The notes: generated from the letters alone by a model not told the origin. DNA of 64,000 nucleotides from Bifidobacterium asteroides DSM 20089 (GCF_002715865.1 NZ_CP017696.1:496001-560000), one strand, 5' to 3'; positions 1-9,527 are shown, numbered from the stretch's first letter. Numbers and translations: made by a program.

Positions 1-70
1 GGCTCTGCGCTTCGCAGTGGAGCCTGATCCCAGGGTCAAGGGCATCCCCAGCACCAAGGGGTCGCTATGA
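1..70 (+). CDS. hisB: HisB, imidazoleglycerol-phosphate dehydratase (3' end only)
   Basis: Only the last 22 codons and the stop are in the window (frame from base 2). They encode a tail with PDPRVKGIPSTKGSL, which matches the usual C-terminus of bacterial imidazoleglycerol-phosphate dehydratase, the enzyme of the sixth histidine biosynthesis step. The stop codon overlaps the ATG of the next gene (ATGA at 67-70), and hisH and priA follow, so the his operon context supports the call. The identification rests on a short tail plus context. Confidence 0.8.
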   Translation, partial: ALRFAVEPDPRVKGIPSTKGSL

Positions 71-819
71 GCGCTGATGAATACGACAACAATGACAGTA
101 GGGATCAGGATCTGCCGGATTCCGGCCATCATCTGAGCGAGGAGGAGGTCGAGCGGGCCCTGGCCAGCTTTGAGGCCGAGTTCAATGAGGGCCAGGACCA
201 AGCGGATCAGCTGTCTGAGCACTCCGGATCGAGCGTGGATGACGAGGCTGGGCTGAATTCCGAGCCCGCTGACCATTCGTCGGTGGAACCGGACGAGGCT
301 GATGGCGTCGCGGCAGACTTCGATCAGGAGCTTGAAGGCCTGATCGGCAACAGGGCCAAGGCCGCCGTCATGGTGACCCGCCTGGCTTCGGCAGAGCTTC
401 TGGCGGCCTTCTGCCAGATATCTGATATATCTGCCTATTGCATCCAGGCCCGTGAGGGTGCCGTGGCCGTCCTGAGAAATCTGGACGGGGACGGCCCCGA
501 GGCAGCCATACGCGATCTGACTACGGTCGTATCCGGGCTCAGTGCCATTCTGGCGGTCAACCGGGCCGACAAACTCGAAGTGACCCTTTGGATCAGTGGG
601 CAGTCGGGGCAGACGCTTGCCCCGCCCATCCTCTTCGCCGCCACCGCCGACTTTGTGGAGGACCTGATGATTGGGACCACCACGGTGGACAGGCTGCGCC
701 AGGATGGGGCCTTAATCTTCGACTCGGGGGAGTACAACCGCGAGAAGGCCATGGGCATCATCGCCTCGCATACCAGGTTCGGGGCCGGCGGATCGACTCG
801 CAAGGGTCGTGTCGAGTAA
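67..819 (+). CDS. Unrecognised acidic protein inside the his operon
   Basis: A 250-residue protein whose ATG overlaps the hisB stop, so it is translationally coupled to histidine genes. Residues 1-95 are strongly acidic and rich in D, E, S and G, look disordered and lack hydrophobic stretches. Residues about 96-250 look folded, with alternating hydrophobic and polar segments, and contain no signal peptide or membrane helix. I recognise no enzyme motif. hisH starts 32 bases after its stop. Such a gene between hisB and hisH may be typical of bifidobacteria, but its role is unknown; a link to histidine synthesis is inferred only from position. Confidence 0.75.
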   Translation: MSADEYDNNDSRDQDLPDSGHHLSEEEVERALASFEAEFNEGQDQADQLSEHSGSSVDDEAGLNSEPADHSSVEPDEADGVAADFDQELEGLIGNRAKAAVMVTRLASAELLAAFCQISDISAYCIQAREGAVAVLRNLDGDGPEAAIRDLTTVVSGLSAILAVNRADKLEVTLWISGQSGQTLAPPILFAATADFVEDLMIGTTTVDRLRQDGALIFDSGEYNREKAMGIIASHTRFGAGGSTRKGRVE

Positions 820-851
820 TCGAACAAGCAAACGGCTTGGCTAGGAGGAAC

Positions 852-1625
852 ATGACCAGGATACAGGTGCTTGACTATGGGTTCGGCAATGTGAGATCCA
901 TGGTGCACGCCCTCTCCCAGCTTGGGGTTGATGCGCGAATCAGCGCCGACCCGGACCTGGCCATGAAGGCCGACGGCCTGGTCATTCCGGGCGTGGGGGC
1001 CTACGGGGCCTGCATGGCGGGGTTGCGGGCTGTCGGCGGAGACCGCATCATCCTGGATCGCCTGGCCCAGGGCCTGCCGGTTCTCGGGGTCTGCATAGGT
1101 CTTCAGATCATGTTCCAGTTCGGGGACGAGGACGGTCGCAGCGAGCCCGGTCTGGGCCTGATCCCCGGGCGGGTGACCGAGCTGGATGCCGATGTGGTGC
1201 CCCATATGGGCTGGGACCATGTCCAGGCGCCTCAGGGAACACAACTGTTGGCAGGGGTCCAGGACCAGCGCTTCTACTTCGTCCACTCCTATGCCGCCAT
1301 GGCGGCGCAGGGAGATGACCGGGCCAGCGTGGCACAGCCCGATCTGTCCCTGCGGGTATCGGTGTTCAACCGAGAGGGTGAAACGCGCCCAGGGTCAGTC
1401 CAACCAGCATCTGACAAGACCTCACAGGGCACCTCCTTCGGTGAACCGCTGGTTACCTGGGCCACCTATGGACGCAGCAGGTTCGTGGCGGCCTATGAGT
1501 GCGGTCCCTTGAGCGCCACCCAGTTCCATCCTGAAAAGTCCGGCCAGGCCGGCGCACGGTTGCTGACCAATTGGGTGCGGACCCTTCCCGGGGCTTCCGG
1601 ACGCCCCTGCGAGAAAGGTGAATGA
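852..1625 (+). CDS. hisH: HisH, glutamine amidotransferase subunit of imidazole glycerol phosphate synthase
   Basis: Class I glutamine amidotransferase that supplies ammonia to HisF for imidazole glycerol phosphate synthesis. The start is ATG 852, preceded by AGGAGG; the frame is open further upstream but those residues do not fit the family. The N-terminus ([11 protein letters not shown]), the nucleophile elbow GVCIG with Cys81, and QFHPEKS with His226 and Glu228 give the catalytic triad. At 257 residues it is longer than the usual 200-215, because 35-40 extra residues lie between the FVHSY segment and the FHPE motif. The partner hisF is not in the window. priA starts one base after the stop. 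Confidence 0.95.
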   Translation: MTRIQVLDYGFGNVRSMVHALSQLGVDARISADPDLAMKADGLVIPGVGAYGACMAGLRAVGGDRIILDRLAQGLPVLGVCIGLQIMFQFGDEDGRSEPGLGLIPGRVTELDADVVPHMGWDHVQAPQGTQLLAGVQDQRFYFVHSYAAMAAQGDDRASVAQPDLSLRVSVFNREGETRPGSVQPASDKTSQGTSFGEPLVTWATYGRSRFVAAYECGPLSATQFHPEKSGQAGARLLTNWVRTLPGASGRPCEKGE

Positions 1626-1626
1626 G

Positions 1627-2358
1627 ATGCTGACGCTCCTACCCGCTGTCGATGTCCGCGACGGAAAGGCGGTCCGCCTGAAGCAAGGGGTCTCCGGCTC
1701 CGAGAAGGTCTACGGGGAACCTGCCGATGCAGCCAAGGCCTGGGTCGACCAGGGTGCCGAGTGGCTCCACCTGGTCGATCTGGATGCGGCCTTCGGCACG
1801 GGCGACAACCGCGACAAGCTGGCCGCCCTGGTCAACGAGCTGGGGGATCGCGTCAAGGTGGAGCTCAGTGGCGGTATCCGCGACGACGCCAGTCTGGAGG
1901 CGGCCCTGGATGCCGGCGCCACCCGGGTCAACATCGGTACGGCGGCCCTGGAAAACCCGGAATGGACAAGCCGGGTCCTGAATCGCTACGGGCAGAGGGT
2001 TTGCGTGGGTCTGGATGTGCGCGGAGACACCCTGGCCGCCCGGGGCTGGACCAGACAGGGCGGGGATCTTTTCGAGGCCATGGATCGGCTGGACCGGGAC
2101 GGTTGCAGCCGGTATGTGGTCACCGATGTGACACGCGACGGGATGATGACCGGTCCCAACCTGGATCTGCTGGGACAGGTGGCTGACCGGACTCCGGCCA
2201 AGGTGACCGCCTCGGGAGGTATATCCAGCCTGGATGACCTGAGCCGGATCCTGGATCTGGCCGATCGGGGCGTGGACAGCGCCATCCTGGGCAAGTCCCT
2301 CTATGAGGGGGCCTTCACCCTGGAGCAGGCGCTGGACCTGGTCTCGGGGCATTGTTAA
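1627..2358 (+). CDS. priA: PriA/HisA, phosphoribosyl isomerase
   Basis: TIM-barrel isomerase acting on ProFAR in histidine synthesis. In actinobacteria the same enzyme (PriA) usually also isomerises phosphoribosylanthranilate for tryptophan synthesis; that dual role is family knowledge, not shown here. The N-terminal [15 protein letters not shown] carries the first catalytic Asp and the segment [15 protein letters not shown] the second. Phosphate-binding glycines sit near LSGGIR and TASGGIS. ATG 1627 is preferred because AAAGG lies about seven bases upstream; an in-frame GTG at 1618 would add three residues and overlap hisH. Length is 243 residues, normal for the family. Confidence 0.93.
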   Translation: MLTLLPAVDVRDGKAVRLKQGVSGSEKVYGEPADAAKAWVDQGAEWLHLVDLDAAFGTGDNRDKLAALVNELGDRVKVELSGGIRDDASLEAALDAGATRVNIGTAALENPEWTSRVLNRYGQRVCVGLDVRGDTLAARGWTRQGGDLFEAMDRLDRDGCSRYVVTDVTRDGMMTGPNLDLLGQVADRTPAKVTASGGISSLDDLSRILDLADRGVDSAILGKSLYEGAFTLEQALDLVSGHC

Positions 2359-2404
2359 CGCTATAAGCAAGTCTGCGAAATATAGGAATGGGAGCATAAG
2401 CTCT

Positions 2405-3742
2405 ATGGATAAGCAAGAGGAGTTCGCGCTGCGCACTGTCGAGGAGCGCGATGTCCGGTTCATTCGTCTCTGGTTCACCGACGTCTTGGGCACCCTGAAG
2501 TCGGTGGCCATAGCGCCCACCGAGTTGGAGGTCGCCTTCGAGGAGGGGCTGGGCTTCGACGGCTCGGCCATCGAGGGCATGACCAGGGTCTCCGAGGACG
2601 ATATGATCGTCAAGCCCGACCCGTCCACCTTCCAGATTCTTCCCTGGAGGGGCGGACCTCAGGGCACAGCACGGATCTTCTGCGACGTGCTCACCCCGGA
2701 TGGCGAGCCCAGTAGCGGCGATCCCCGGCATGTGCTCAAGAGGGCCTTGGCCAAGGCCAAGGAGAAGGGCTTCATCTTCTATACCCATCCGGAGATCGAG
2801 TTCTATCTGTTTGAGAACCAGGACGACTGGTCCCAGGTCCCGACCCCCATCGACGAGGGCGGCTACTTCGACCACGTGCCCCGCAGCCCGGGGATGGACT
2901 TCCGCCGGGCCTGCGTCAACATGCTGGAGCAGATGGGCATCTCGGTGGAGTACTCCCACCACGAGGCCGGGCCTGGACAGAACGAGATCGACCTGCGCTA
3001 TGCCGATGCCCTGACCACCTCCGACAACATCATGACCTTCCGGACCGTGGTCAAGGAGATCTCACTGGAGCGTGGAATCTATGCCAGCTTCATGCCCAAG
3101 CCCTTCACCGACCAGCCGGGATCGGGCATGCACACCCATCTGAGCCTGTTCGAAGGGGACACCAACGCCTTCTACGAGGTGGGCCAGGAGTTCAACATGT
3201 CCCAGACGGCCCGGCAGTTCGCCGCCGGCATACTGGCACATGCGGCCGAGATCTGCGCGGTGACCGACCAGTACGTCAACTCCTACAAGCGTCTCTGGGG
3301 CGGGGCCGAGGCGCCCAGCTACGTCTGCTGGGGGCACAACAACCGGTCCGCCCTCCTGCGCATACCCCAGTACAAGCCCGGTAAGGGCAACTCGGCCAGG
3401 ATGGAGTTCCGCGGGCTGGATCCGGGAGCCAACCCCTACCTGGCCTACTCGGTGCTGCTGGCTGCGGGCCTGGACGGGATCGAGCAGAAGATGACCCTGG
3501 GCGAGCCCACCAGCGACGACGTCTGGGAGCTGACCGACGCCGAGCGGCAGGCCATGGGCATCGAGCCCCTGCCTGACAGCCTGGATGCGGCGCTCAAGGT
3601 CATGGAAAAGTCGGACTTCGTGGCCCAGGTGCTGGGCGAGCAGACCTTCGAGTACTTCCTGCGCAACAAGCACAGGGAGTGGGCCGGGTACAGTCGTCAG
3701 GTCACCCCCTACGAGCTGGCCTACTACCTGCCCAGGCTTTGA
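2405..3742 (+). CDS. glnA: Glutamine synthetase type I, GlnA2-like
   Basis: Ammonia assimilation enzyme forming glutamine from glutamate, NH3 and ATP. The beta-grasp domain carries GFDGSAIEG, followed by HPEIEFYLF with metal-binding glutamates, HHEAGPGQNEID, GSGMHTHLSL and the ATP/glutamate-binding NNRSALLRIP. The start is ATG 2405 (MDKQEEF), 46 bases after priA; the frame extends upstream into priA but those residues are not family-like. The protein has 445 residues. The C-terminal NLYDLP-type loop that carries the adenylylated Tyr in GlnA1 enzymes is not visible, so this looks like the shorter GlnA2/GSI-alpha form. It converges on the next gene with nine bases between. Confidence 0.93.
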   Translation: MDKQEEFALRTVEERDVRFIRLWFTDVLGTLKSVAIAPTELEVAFEEGLGFDGSAIEGMTRVSEDDMIVKPDPSTFQILPWRGGPQGTARIFCDVLTPDGEPSSGDPRHVLKRALAKAKEKGFIFYTHPEIEFYLFENQDDWSQVPTPIDEGGYFDHVPRSPGMDFRRACVNMLEQMGISVEYSHHEAGPGQNEIDLRYADALTTSDNIMTFRTVVKEISLERGIYASFMPKPFTDQPGSGMHTHLSLFEGDTNAFYEVGQEFNMSQTARQFAAGILAHAAEICAVTDQYVNSYKRLWGGAEAPSYVCWGHNNRSALLRIPQYKPGKGNSARMEFRGLDPGANPYLAYSVLLAAGLDGIEQKMTLGEPTSDDVWELTDAERQAMGIEPLPDSLDAALKVMEKSDFVAQVLGEQTFEYFLRNKHREWAGYSRQVTPYELAYYLPRL

Positions 3743-3751
3743 ACCCGGGGC

Positions 3752-4639
3752 TTACTGGTCTGATCGGCCGAACCAGCTGTTGTAGATGATGACGAAGTTG
3801 CGGTTGCCATAGCTTGAGCAGCGGTTGCCCTCGCCGTCTCCTGCCCGCAGCGCTGCCTCGTTGGGCTGGTAGGGCGTATAGATGTAGAGCAGGGCAGTGG
3901 CATCGTTCTCGATGTAGACCTTACCGCTGCCGCAGGAGGCATCGGGGCTGAAGCGAACATCGTTCAGGGCCTTGGTCTTGTAAGCGTACTGATCCCGGTG
4001 CGCCTGGTAGTAGCGGAATCGATGGGCGGCCCCGTAGACCTGGTTGAAGAAACCGGCGTAGCGGGCGTCACAATCCGCGCCATCAGGGCAGGAAAGGCCC
4101 ATGGCGGACTTTAGCTGGACCTGGGTGGCGGGCTGGTCGGTGGCTACCAGATGCTGCTCCTTTTGCAGTATGGTCAGGAGGATTTTCTGACTTATCCCAC
4201 AGGAGCGAGCGGACCCGTCGATGATCTGGGCCGCGCTCTGCCCCTTGCCGCCCTTGTAAGCATCACATAGACCGTCACCGGGGCGGTCGGGGACGTCCAT
4301 CCGCAGGTTGCGCAGACAAGTGGATCCGTTGCAGGACGCCCCCTTCTGGTCCAAGAAGGCCTGAACATCGTCGGCGTTCATGTCCATGGTGTCATGGAAG
4401 CGGTGATCGGTGATAATCCTGCCTGGATTGAAGACATACTCCTGGGAAAGCTGCTCCTGGTAGCGGATGACGCGGCCGACCATCAGCCGGTATGAGACGA
4501 AGCGGACGGCCAGGATGCACAGGGCGACCACCAGGACTATGGCCATCAGGGCGGCCCCCAGGGTCTGTGCGCGGCGAAGGGTCATCCGTTCGCGTTTGTT
4601 GCCGCCCCTGCGTCTTCGTCCCGATGGACTTGTGCTCAT
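3752..4639 (-). CDS. Membrane-anchored extracellular protein of unknown function
   Basis: A 295-residue protein with a basic N-terminus (SGRRRRGGNKRER) and one transmembrane segment at about residues 25-47, leaving a large extracytoplasmic domain. That domain starts with NPGRIITDHRFHD, then DDVQAFLDQKG with paired cysteines, an ISQKILLTILQKEQHLV segment and GFFNQVYGAAHRF. I recall this pattern in many secreted actinobacterial proteins, sometimes labelled hemagglutinin-like or lysozyme-like; no activity is established from the sequence. The start is ATG 4639, overlapping the hrpA stop (ATGA), so the two are probably coupled. At least six cysteines suggest disulfides outside the membrane. Confidence 0.8.
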   Translation of the reverse strand: MSTSPSGRRRRGGNKRERMTLRRAQTLGAALMAIVLVVALCILAVRFVSYRLMVGRVIRYQEQLSQEYVFNPGRIITDHRFHDTMDMNADDVQAFLDQKGASCNGSTCLRNLRMDVPDRPGDGLCDAYKGGKGQSAAQIIDGSARSCGISQKILLTILQKEQHLVATDQPATQVQLKSAMGLSCPDGADCDARYAGFFNQVYGAAHRFRYYQAHRDQYAYKTKALNDVRFSPDASCGSGKVYIENDATALLYIYTPYQPNEAALRAGDGEGNRCSSYGNRNFVIIYNSWFGRSDQ

Positions 4640-7600
4640 GGTTTTCCTTCCAGCGCCTTCCTGATTCTTTGCAGGCTGACAGGGATGGCCGTCCCCAGCT
4701 CCTGGGCCCAGATGGAGACGAAGTACTCCTCCATCATCCAACGTCCCCTTTGTGCACGGTCCATGGCCTGGTCTCGTCCTGGACCGGCGGGCAGAGACTG
4801 GGCCGTCTTGGTCGCCTGGTCCACCAGATCCTGGGCGGTCTGCGCCTGCCATGCCCATCGTACGTCACGGTCCTTGTCCCTGCGGGCCTTGTTCAGCCGC
4901 ATCAGGTCCGCCTTCAGATATGTGCGCAGGCGGGGGAGGGCATAGGGCGGGTCGGCGCCGATGAAGCCCTTGGCCACAAGATTGGCCGAATGCTGGCGTA
5001 TCCACTGCAGAACCGAGAGCAGGGGAAGATCGGCCGGGCCGGACACGGCCTTGTCCACCTGGGCCGAAGTCTCCAGAATAGCGACAACATCCTTGGCCAC
5101 CTGATACACGGTGTCCTCGTAGACCTGGCTGACGCCGGCTACAGCCTCCTGCAGGGTCCGGTCGTCGGTGATGGCTTCGGTGTGGGGGATCAGGCGCTTT
5201 ACAGTGGCCATCTGCAGGTCCTCGGCCAGGGCGGAGGTGTCCGGGTAGGGGGCTGAGGCCAGCATCAGGGCCTCTCGGCTGAGCCAACGCGAGGAGATCC
5301 TCTGGGCAGGCAGATGGAGCTTGTCCAAGGCAGCCTGCCAGATCAGTTCCTCGCGCGGTTTGGTGGTGGCGCCGGACTGATGGAGCAGGTCGGCGCTTTT
5401 GACCACCTGGCCCTGTCGGGCGGCCTTGCTGGCCTGGGAGTCCACCCGGGACCGGGCCGACTGCCGGGCCTGTCCGGCCAGGTCGCGCTGCAGGTCGGTC
5501 AGGGACTTGGACCGGCCCAGGACCTTGGGGTGGCTCCGGCCCTTGTGGCCACTGCCGTGGCCCTGGCGTCGATCCTCCTCCACCTGGAAGGTGGGCCGCA
5601 GGTAGTCTGGCAGTCGTTCCAGCCTGGCCTGGGTGAAGACTTCCGGGTGCAGCTGGGCTCCGACCGTGTCTATGGCTGCGGTGGTGAAGGCCTGCTCGAA
5701 GTCCGGCCAGCCCCCGGCGGGAATGGCTTCGGCATTGCTGCCATCTTCGTCCGCAGGCCGGTCCGCTGACCCGTAGGTGGCCCGGTCCGCCGACACAGGG
5801 TCGGCGCCGGGCAGCAGGGGATAGTGGCCGTCTATCCAAGCGCGGATTGTCCGGGCGGCGTCAGGGGCGGGGACGAACTGGACCCTCAGTGCCTTGGGCA
5901 GGGACTTGATGGTGGCTGTGATCAGGTCGTCCAGGAGGCCCGGCACGGTCCAGCTGAACTGCCCGGGTGTCAGCTGGTTCAGGCAGTGCAGTGGGATGTG
6001 GACCGTGATGCCGTCGTCTGGCTCTCCCGGCTGATAACGATAGGTCAGGGGCAGATCCATGGGCCGTCCGTCGATGCCCAGTGTGTGCCAGTGGTCGGGG
6101 TAGTCCCCGGGTCGGTAGGAGGCGGACTGGTCGTTCAGGCGCTCCACCTTGTCGGGGTCGAAGTCCAGCAGATGTGGGTCCGCATCGTGGTGCTTCCGCC
6201 ACCAAGAGCCCAGCGCGGCCAGGGATGTGGCTTCCTGGGGAATGCGCTCCTGGTAGAAATCGTAGAGGTCCTCCTCGGTGACGGTGCCAGTAATCTGGCG
6301 GGTCCTGCTGGTCCGCTCGCCGGCCTCGCTGAGCACCTGCCGGTTGGCCTGGACGAAGCCGTCATGCGGGAAGCGCTCGCGCACCTCGCCCTGGACCAGG
6401 CCCTGGCGTATCAGCATGTCCCGGGCCTGGGCGGGGTTGATCCGGGCCCACTGGACCGTCCTGTCGCGCACGATGGGCAGGCCGTAGAGCAGGACCTTGG
6501 AGGTTGCCACCGCGGCACCACGGGAGGCCGACCAGTGAGGTTCGGCATAAGTGGTTCTGGTCAGGGACTTGGCCAGGGATTCGGCCCAGGCTGGGTCGAT
6601 GGCTGCGCAGCAGCGAGCCCAGAGCCGGGAGGTCTCCACCAGCTCGGCGGCCATGATCCAGGGCGGATTGACTTTGGAGAGCGCAGAGCCGGGGAAGATG
6701 GCGAAGTGCGTGCCACGCGCCCCCTGGTAGTCGTTCTTGGCCTGCCGGTGCGCCCGCTTCATGGCCTTGGCCCGTGCCGCGCCATGCAGGCCGGCGAAAT
6801 CGGAGGCCTTGGGTTCGTGGACCACCTGCATTCCCAGACTGGAGAGCAGGCCGGCCAGCATGGACCGGTGGATGCCTTGATCGTCCCAGGAGCAGACCAG
6901 GGCATGGGCCGCCTGCTGCCCAATAGGCAAGGCCAGCAGAGCCTGATCCGGTCCCTTGACGGGGACAGGGGAGCCCACCTTCATGTGTAGGCCCCGACAC
7001 ATCTGAGCCAGCTGCCGGTAGAGGTCATGCCACTGTCGCATACGCAGGAAGGCCATGTACTCCTGTTTGCAGGCCTTGCGCAGGGCACTGTTGGAGGGCT
7101 CCTTGTCCTGCGGAAAGAAGCGGTTCCAGATGTTCAGGGCCGTCAAGAAGTCGCTGGATGGGTCCTCGTAACGAGCATGTATTCGATCTGCCTCCTCGCG
7201 TTTCTCCTCCGGGCGCTCGCGAGGGTCCTGCAGGGAGAGGAAGGCCACGATTACCAGAACGGCGGCCAGGGTGTCCGGGGTGGCATCCTGACCGGCCTGC
7301 AGAATCATTCTGCCCAGACGGATGTCGATGGGGATTCTGGCCAGCCGTCGTCCCAGATTGGTCAGCCGGATGAGGCCCTGCTGGCGGGAGATGGCCTGCA
7401 GCTCGGTCAGCTCCCGCAGGCCGTCGCTGACTGCACGTGTGTCGGGCGGATCGATGAAGCCGAAGTCAGTGACGTCCTCGGCCGTATGGGCCACGCCCAC
7501 CGAGAGCATGTGCAGGATGACCGAACCCAGGGAGGTGCGCAGGATCTCCGGGTCGGTGAACTTGGGACGGGTGTCATAGTCGTCTTTCGCATAGAGGCGG

Positions 7601-8727
7601 ATGGCGATGCCGTCGGCCACACGTCCGCAACGGCCCGCACGCTGATCGGCCGAGGCCTGGGATATGGGCTCGATGGGCAGGCGCTGGACCTTGGCCGACT
7701 TGGAGTAGCGGCTGATCCTGGCCAGTCCCGGGTCCACCACGTAACGGATACCTGGAACCGTCAGGGAGGTTTCGGCCACGTTGGTGGCGATGACGATGCG
7801 CTGATGCCCGTGGCGTTCGAAGACCCGGTGCTGCTCCTTGGCCGACAGGCGGGCGAAGAGCGGGATGATCTCCAGGGCGTCCGCGCGGCGCATGTCGGAG
7901 GTTCGCGGGCCGAAGTGGCGGCGCAGGGCGGTCTCGTACTCGCGGATGTCGCGCTCGCCGGCAGCGAAGACCAGGATGTCCCTGGGGCCGTCCACATGGG
8001 TGGAATGGATGACCAGCTCGGCGCAGGCCCGGGCCACTGCCTTGGGGATGTCCGGATCCTCCCTGTCCTGTCCATCCTCGGAGTCGAACCCGGGGACGTG
8101 CCGCATCAGGGCCGGTGCCGATCCGGCGGGCTCGTAGAGGGTCTGGACCGGATAGGTACGGCCGGAGACCTCCAGCACGGGCACCTGGGTGTGCAGGGCC
8201 TTGGCGAAGTGGTCGCGGAACTTGACCGAATCGATGGTGGCCGAGGTGATGATCAGCTTCAGATCGGGCCGTCTGGGCAGCAAGGCGGTCAGATACCCCA
8301 GCAGAAAGTCGATGTTCAGGCTGCGCTCGTGGGCCTCGTCGATGATGATGGTGTCGTAGGCCCGCAGCTGGGGATCGCCCTGAATCTGTGCCAGAAGGAT
8401 CCCGTCGGTGACCACCCGCAGGCGGGTGCTTCGGCTGGACTTGTCGGTGAAACGCACCTGGTAGCCGATCTGATCACCCAATCTGGTGCCCGTCTCCGAG
8501 GCGATGCGCTCGGCCACGGTTCTGGCGGCGATCCTCCTGGGCTGGGTGTGCACGATCTGATGGCCGTGGTCGCCCCGGCCCATCTCCAAAAGGATCTTGG
8601 GAATCTGGGTGGTCTTGCCCGAGCCGGTCTGGCCTGAGACGATGACCACCTGGGAGGACTGCACGGCATGGACGATGTCCTCCTTGGCCGCGCTGATGGG
8701 GAGCTCGGCGGGATAATCGAACCTCAT
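4636..8727 (-). CDS. hrpA: HrpA, DEAH-box ATP-dependent RNA helicase
   Basis: A 1363-residue DEAH helicase, about the size of E. coli HrpA. Walker A GQTGSGKTT lies near residue 35, the DEAH box (IIIDEAHERS) near residue 130, motif III is SATID, and motif VI is QRAGRCGRV, followed by the helicase-associated and OB-fold domains and a long C-terminal DUF3418-like region. HrpA resolves stalled ribosomes and remodels RNA in other bacteria (established knowledge). It overlaps its neighbours by four bases on both sides, so all three minus-strand genes are likely one transcript. Confidence 0.95.
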   Translation of the reverse strand: MRFDYPAELPISAAKEDIVHAVQSSQVVIVSGQTGSGKTTQIPKILLEMGRGDHGHQIVHTQPRRIAARTVAERIASETGTRLGDQIGYQVRFTDKSSRSTRLRVVTDGILLAQIQGDPQLRAYDTIIIDEAHERSLNIDFLLGYLTALLPRRPDLKLIITSATIDSVKFRDHFAKALHTQVPVLEVSGRTYPVQTLYEPAGSAPALMRHVPGFDSEDGQDREDPDIPKAVARACAELVIHSTHVDGPRDILVFAAGERDIREYETALRRHFGPRTSDMRRADALEIIPLFARLSAKEQHRVFERHGHQRIVIATNVAETSLTVPGIRYVVDPGLARISRYSKSAKVQRLPIEPISQASADQRAGRCGRVADGIAIRLYAKDDYDTRPKFTDPEILRTSLGSVILHMLSVGVAHTAEDVTDFGFIDPPDTRAVSDGLRELTELQAISRQQGLIRLTNLGRRLARIPIDIRLGRMILQAGQDATPDTLAAVLVIVAFLSLQDPRERPEEKREEADRIHARYEDPSSDFLTALNIWNRFFPQDKEPSNSALRKACKQEYMAFLRMRQWHDLYRQLAQMCRGLHMKVGSPVPVKGPDQALLALPIGQQAAHALVCSWDDQGIHRSMLAGLLSSLGMQVVHEPKASDFAGLHGAARAKAMKRAHRQAKNDYQGARGTHFAIFPGSALSKVNPPWIMAAELVETSRLWARCCAAIDPAWAESLAKSLTRTTYAEPHWSASRGAAVATSKVLLYGLPIVRDRTVQWARINPAQARDMLIRQGLVQGEVRERFPHDGFVQANRQVLSEAGERTSRTRQITGTVTEEDLYDFYQERIPQEATSLAALGSWWRKHHDADPHLLDFDPDKVERLNDQSASYRPGDYPDHWHTLGIDGRPMDLPLTYRYQPGEPDDGITVHIPLHCLNQLTPGQFSWTVPGLLDDLITATIKSLPKALRVQFVPAPDAARTIRAWIDGHYPLLPGADPVSADRATYGSADRPADEDGSNAEAIPAGGWPDFEQAFTTAAIDTVGAQLHPEVFTQARLERLPDYLRPTFQVEEDRRQGHGSGHKGRSHPKVLGRSKSLTDLQRDLAGQARQSARSRVDSQASKAARQGQVVKSADLLHQSGATTKPREELIWQAALDKLHLPAQRISSRWLSREALMLASAPYPDTSALAEDLQMATVKRLIPHTEAITDDRTLQEAVAGVSQVYEDTVYQVAKDVVAILETSAQVDKAVSGPADLPLLSVLQWIRQHSANLVAKGFIGADPPYALPRLRTYLKADLMRLNKARRDKDRDVRWAWQAQTAQDLVDQATKTAQSLPAGPGRDQAMDRAQRGRWMMEEYFVSIWAQELGTAIPVSLQRIRKALEGKP

Positions 8728-9392
8728 GCCCGGCCCACCTTGATGATCCGGTAGCCCTTGGCCGAGGCATGCTTCTCCGCCGTCCAGCCGGAGCCAAGAG
8801 CCTCAGCCAGCCAGGGAATCAAGGAGTCAGCGCCCAGGTTGCGCTGGACCACCAGGTAGGCCCGGCCCTGGGACTTCAACCTGGGCAAGTAGGTCATCAG
8901 CAGGTCGTGCAGTGCCGGCTTGCCCACCCGGATGGGCGGATTTGACCAGATCAGGTCATAGCGCAGATCGTCCGGCACCTGCTCCGGGGCCAGCGTGCGC
9001 ACCCTGTCAAGGCCCTGGGATTTGGCGTTCCGGGCAGTCAGATCCAGGGCCCGCAGGTTGGTGTCCACAGCGTAGACGTTGGCCTTGGGCGATTGCATGG
9101 CCATGCTCAGGGCGATGGGACCCCATCCGCAGCCCAGGTCCAGAAAGTCGCCTTCTGCCGGTGGCTGGGGAACACGTTTGAGCAGGACCGATGTGCCCAG
9201 ATCAAGCCTGCCCGATGAGAAGACCCCGTGGGAGACCTCCACCTGGCAGGTGCGGCCGGCCAGTTCGACCTGGATGGTCCGCCGGAGGTCGGGGGAGGCC
9301 GGACGGGCTACAAAGTACTGTTCGCCTCCGTCCATCCCGGTCCTGGAGGATTGCCCCCGGCTGCTGCCATGGTCCCTGTGCGTCATGTCCAT
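8724..9392 (-). CDS. Class I SAM-dependent methyltransferase, RsmC/RlmG-like
   Basis: The SAM-binding motif I is FLDLGCGWGPIAL, followed by an acidic loop (YAVDTN) and the NPP-type motif IWSNPPIRVG typical of N2-guanine or N6-adenine methyltransferases of the MTS (RsmC/RlmG) group, which modify rRNA. The product has 222 residues from ATG 9392. Another in-frame ATG at 9335 has a better Shine-Dalgarno (AGGA at five bases) and would give about 203 residues; the frame stays open to 9557. The stop overlaps the hrpA start, which fits an RNA-metabolism unit. The exact modified base cannot be read from the sequence. Confidence 0.85.
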   Translation of the reverse strand: MDMTHRDHGSSRGQSSRTGMDGGEQYFVARPASPDLRRTIQVELAGRTCQVEVSHGVFSSGRLDLGTSVLLKRVPQPPAEGDFLDLGCGWGPIALSMAMQSPKANVYAVDTNLRALDLTARNAKSQGLDRVRTLAPEQVPDDLRYDLIWSNPPIRVGKPALHDLLMTYLPRLKSQGRAYLVVQRNLGADSLIPWLAEALGSGWTAEKHASAKGYRIIKVGRA

Positions 9393-9527
9393 CCCGTCCG
9401 TCTTTGAAGTCTGCCCGTCCCTCGGGCACCCGCTGATGTCTGCTAAGAAGATGATAATAAAGACTGTGTCATGATTCCGCCTATACCGGATTCGTTCCCC
9501 AGTCCATAGATCAATGCAGAGGTGCCT

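Noticed and set aside
5824-6990. Long plus-strand open frame (388 codons) opposite hrpA
   Set aside because: It lies entirely antisense to the well-supported helicase gene, has no family-like motifs and arises from high-GC codon bias.
7027-8637. 536-codon plus-strand frame opposite hrpA
   Set aside because: Antisense shadow of the N-terminal helicase domain; composition rich in G, Q, D and V with no recognisable domain.
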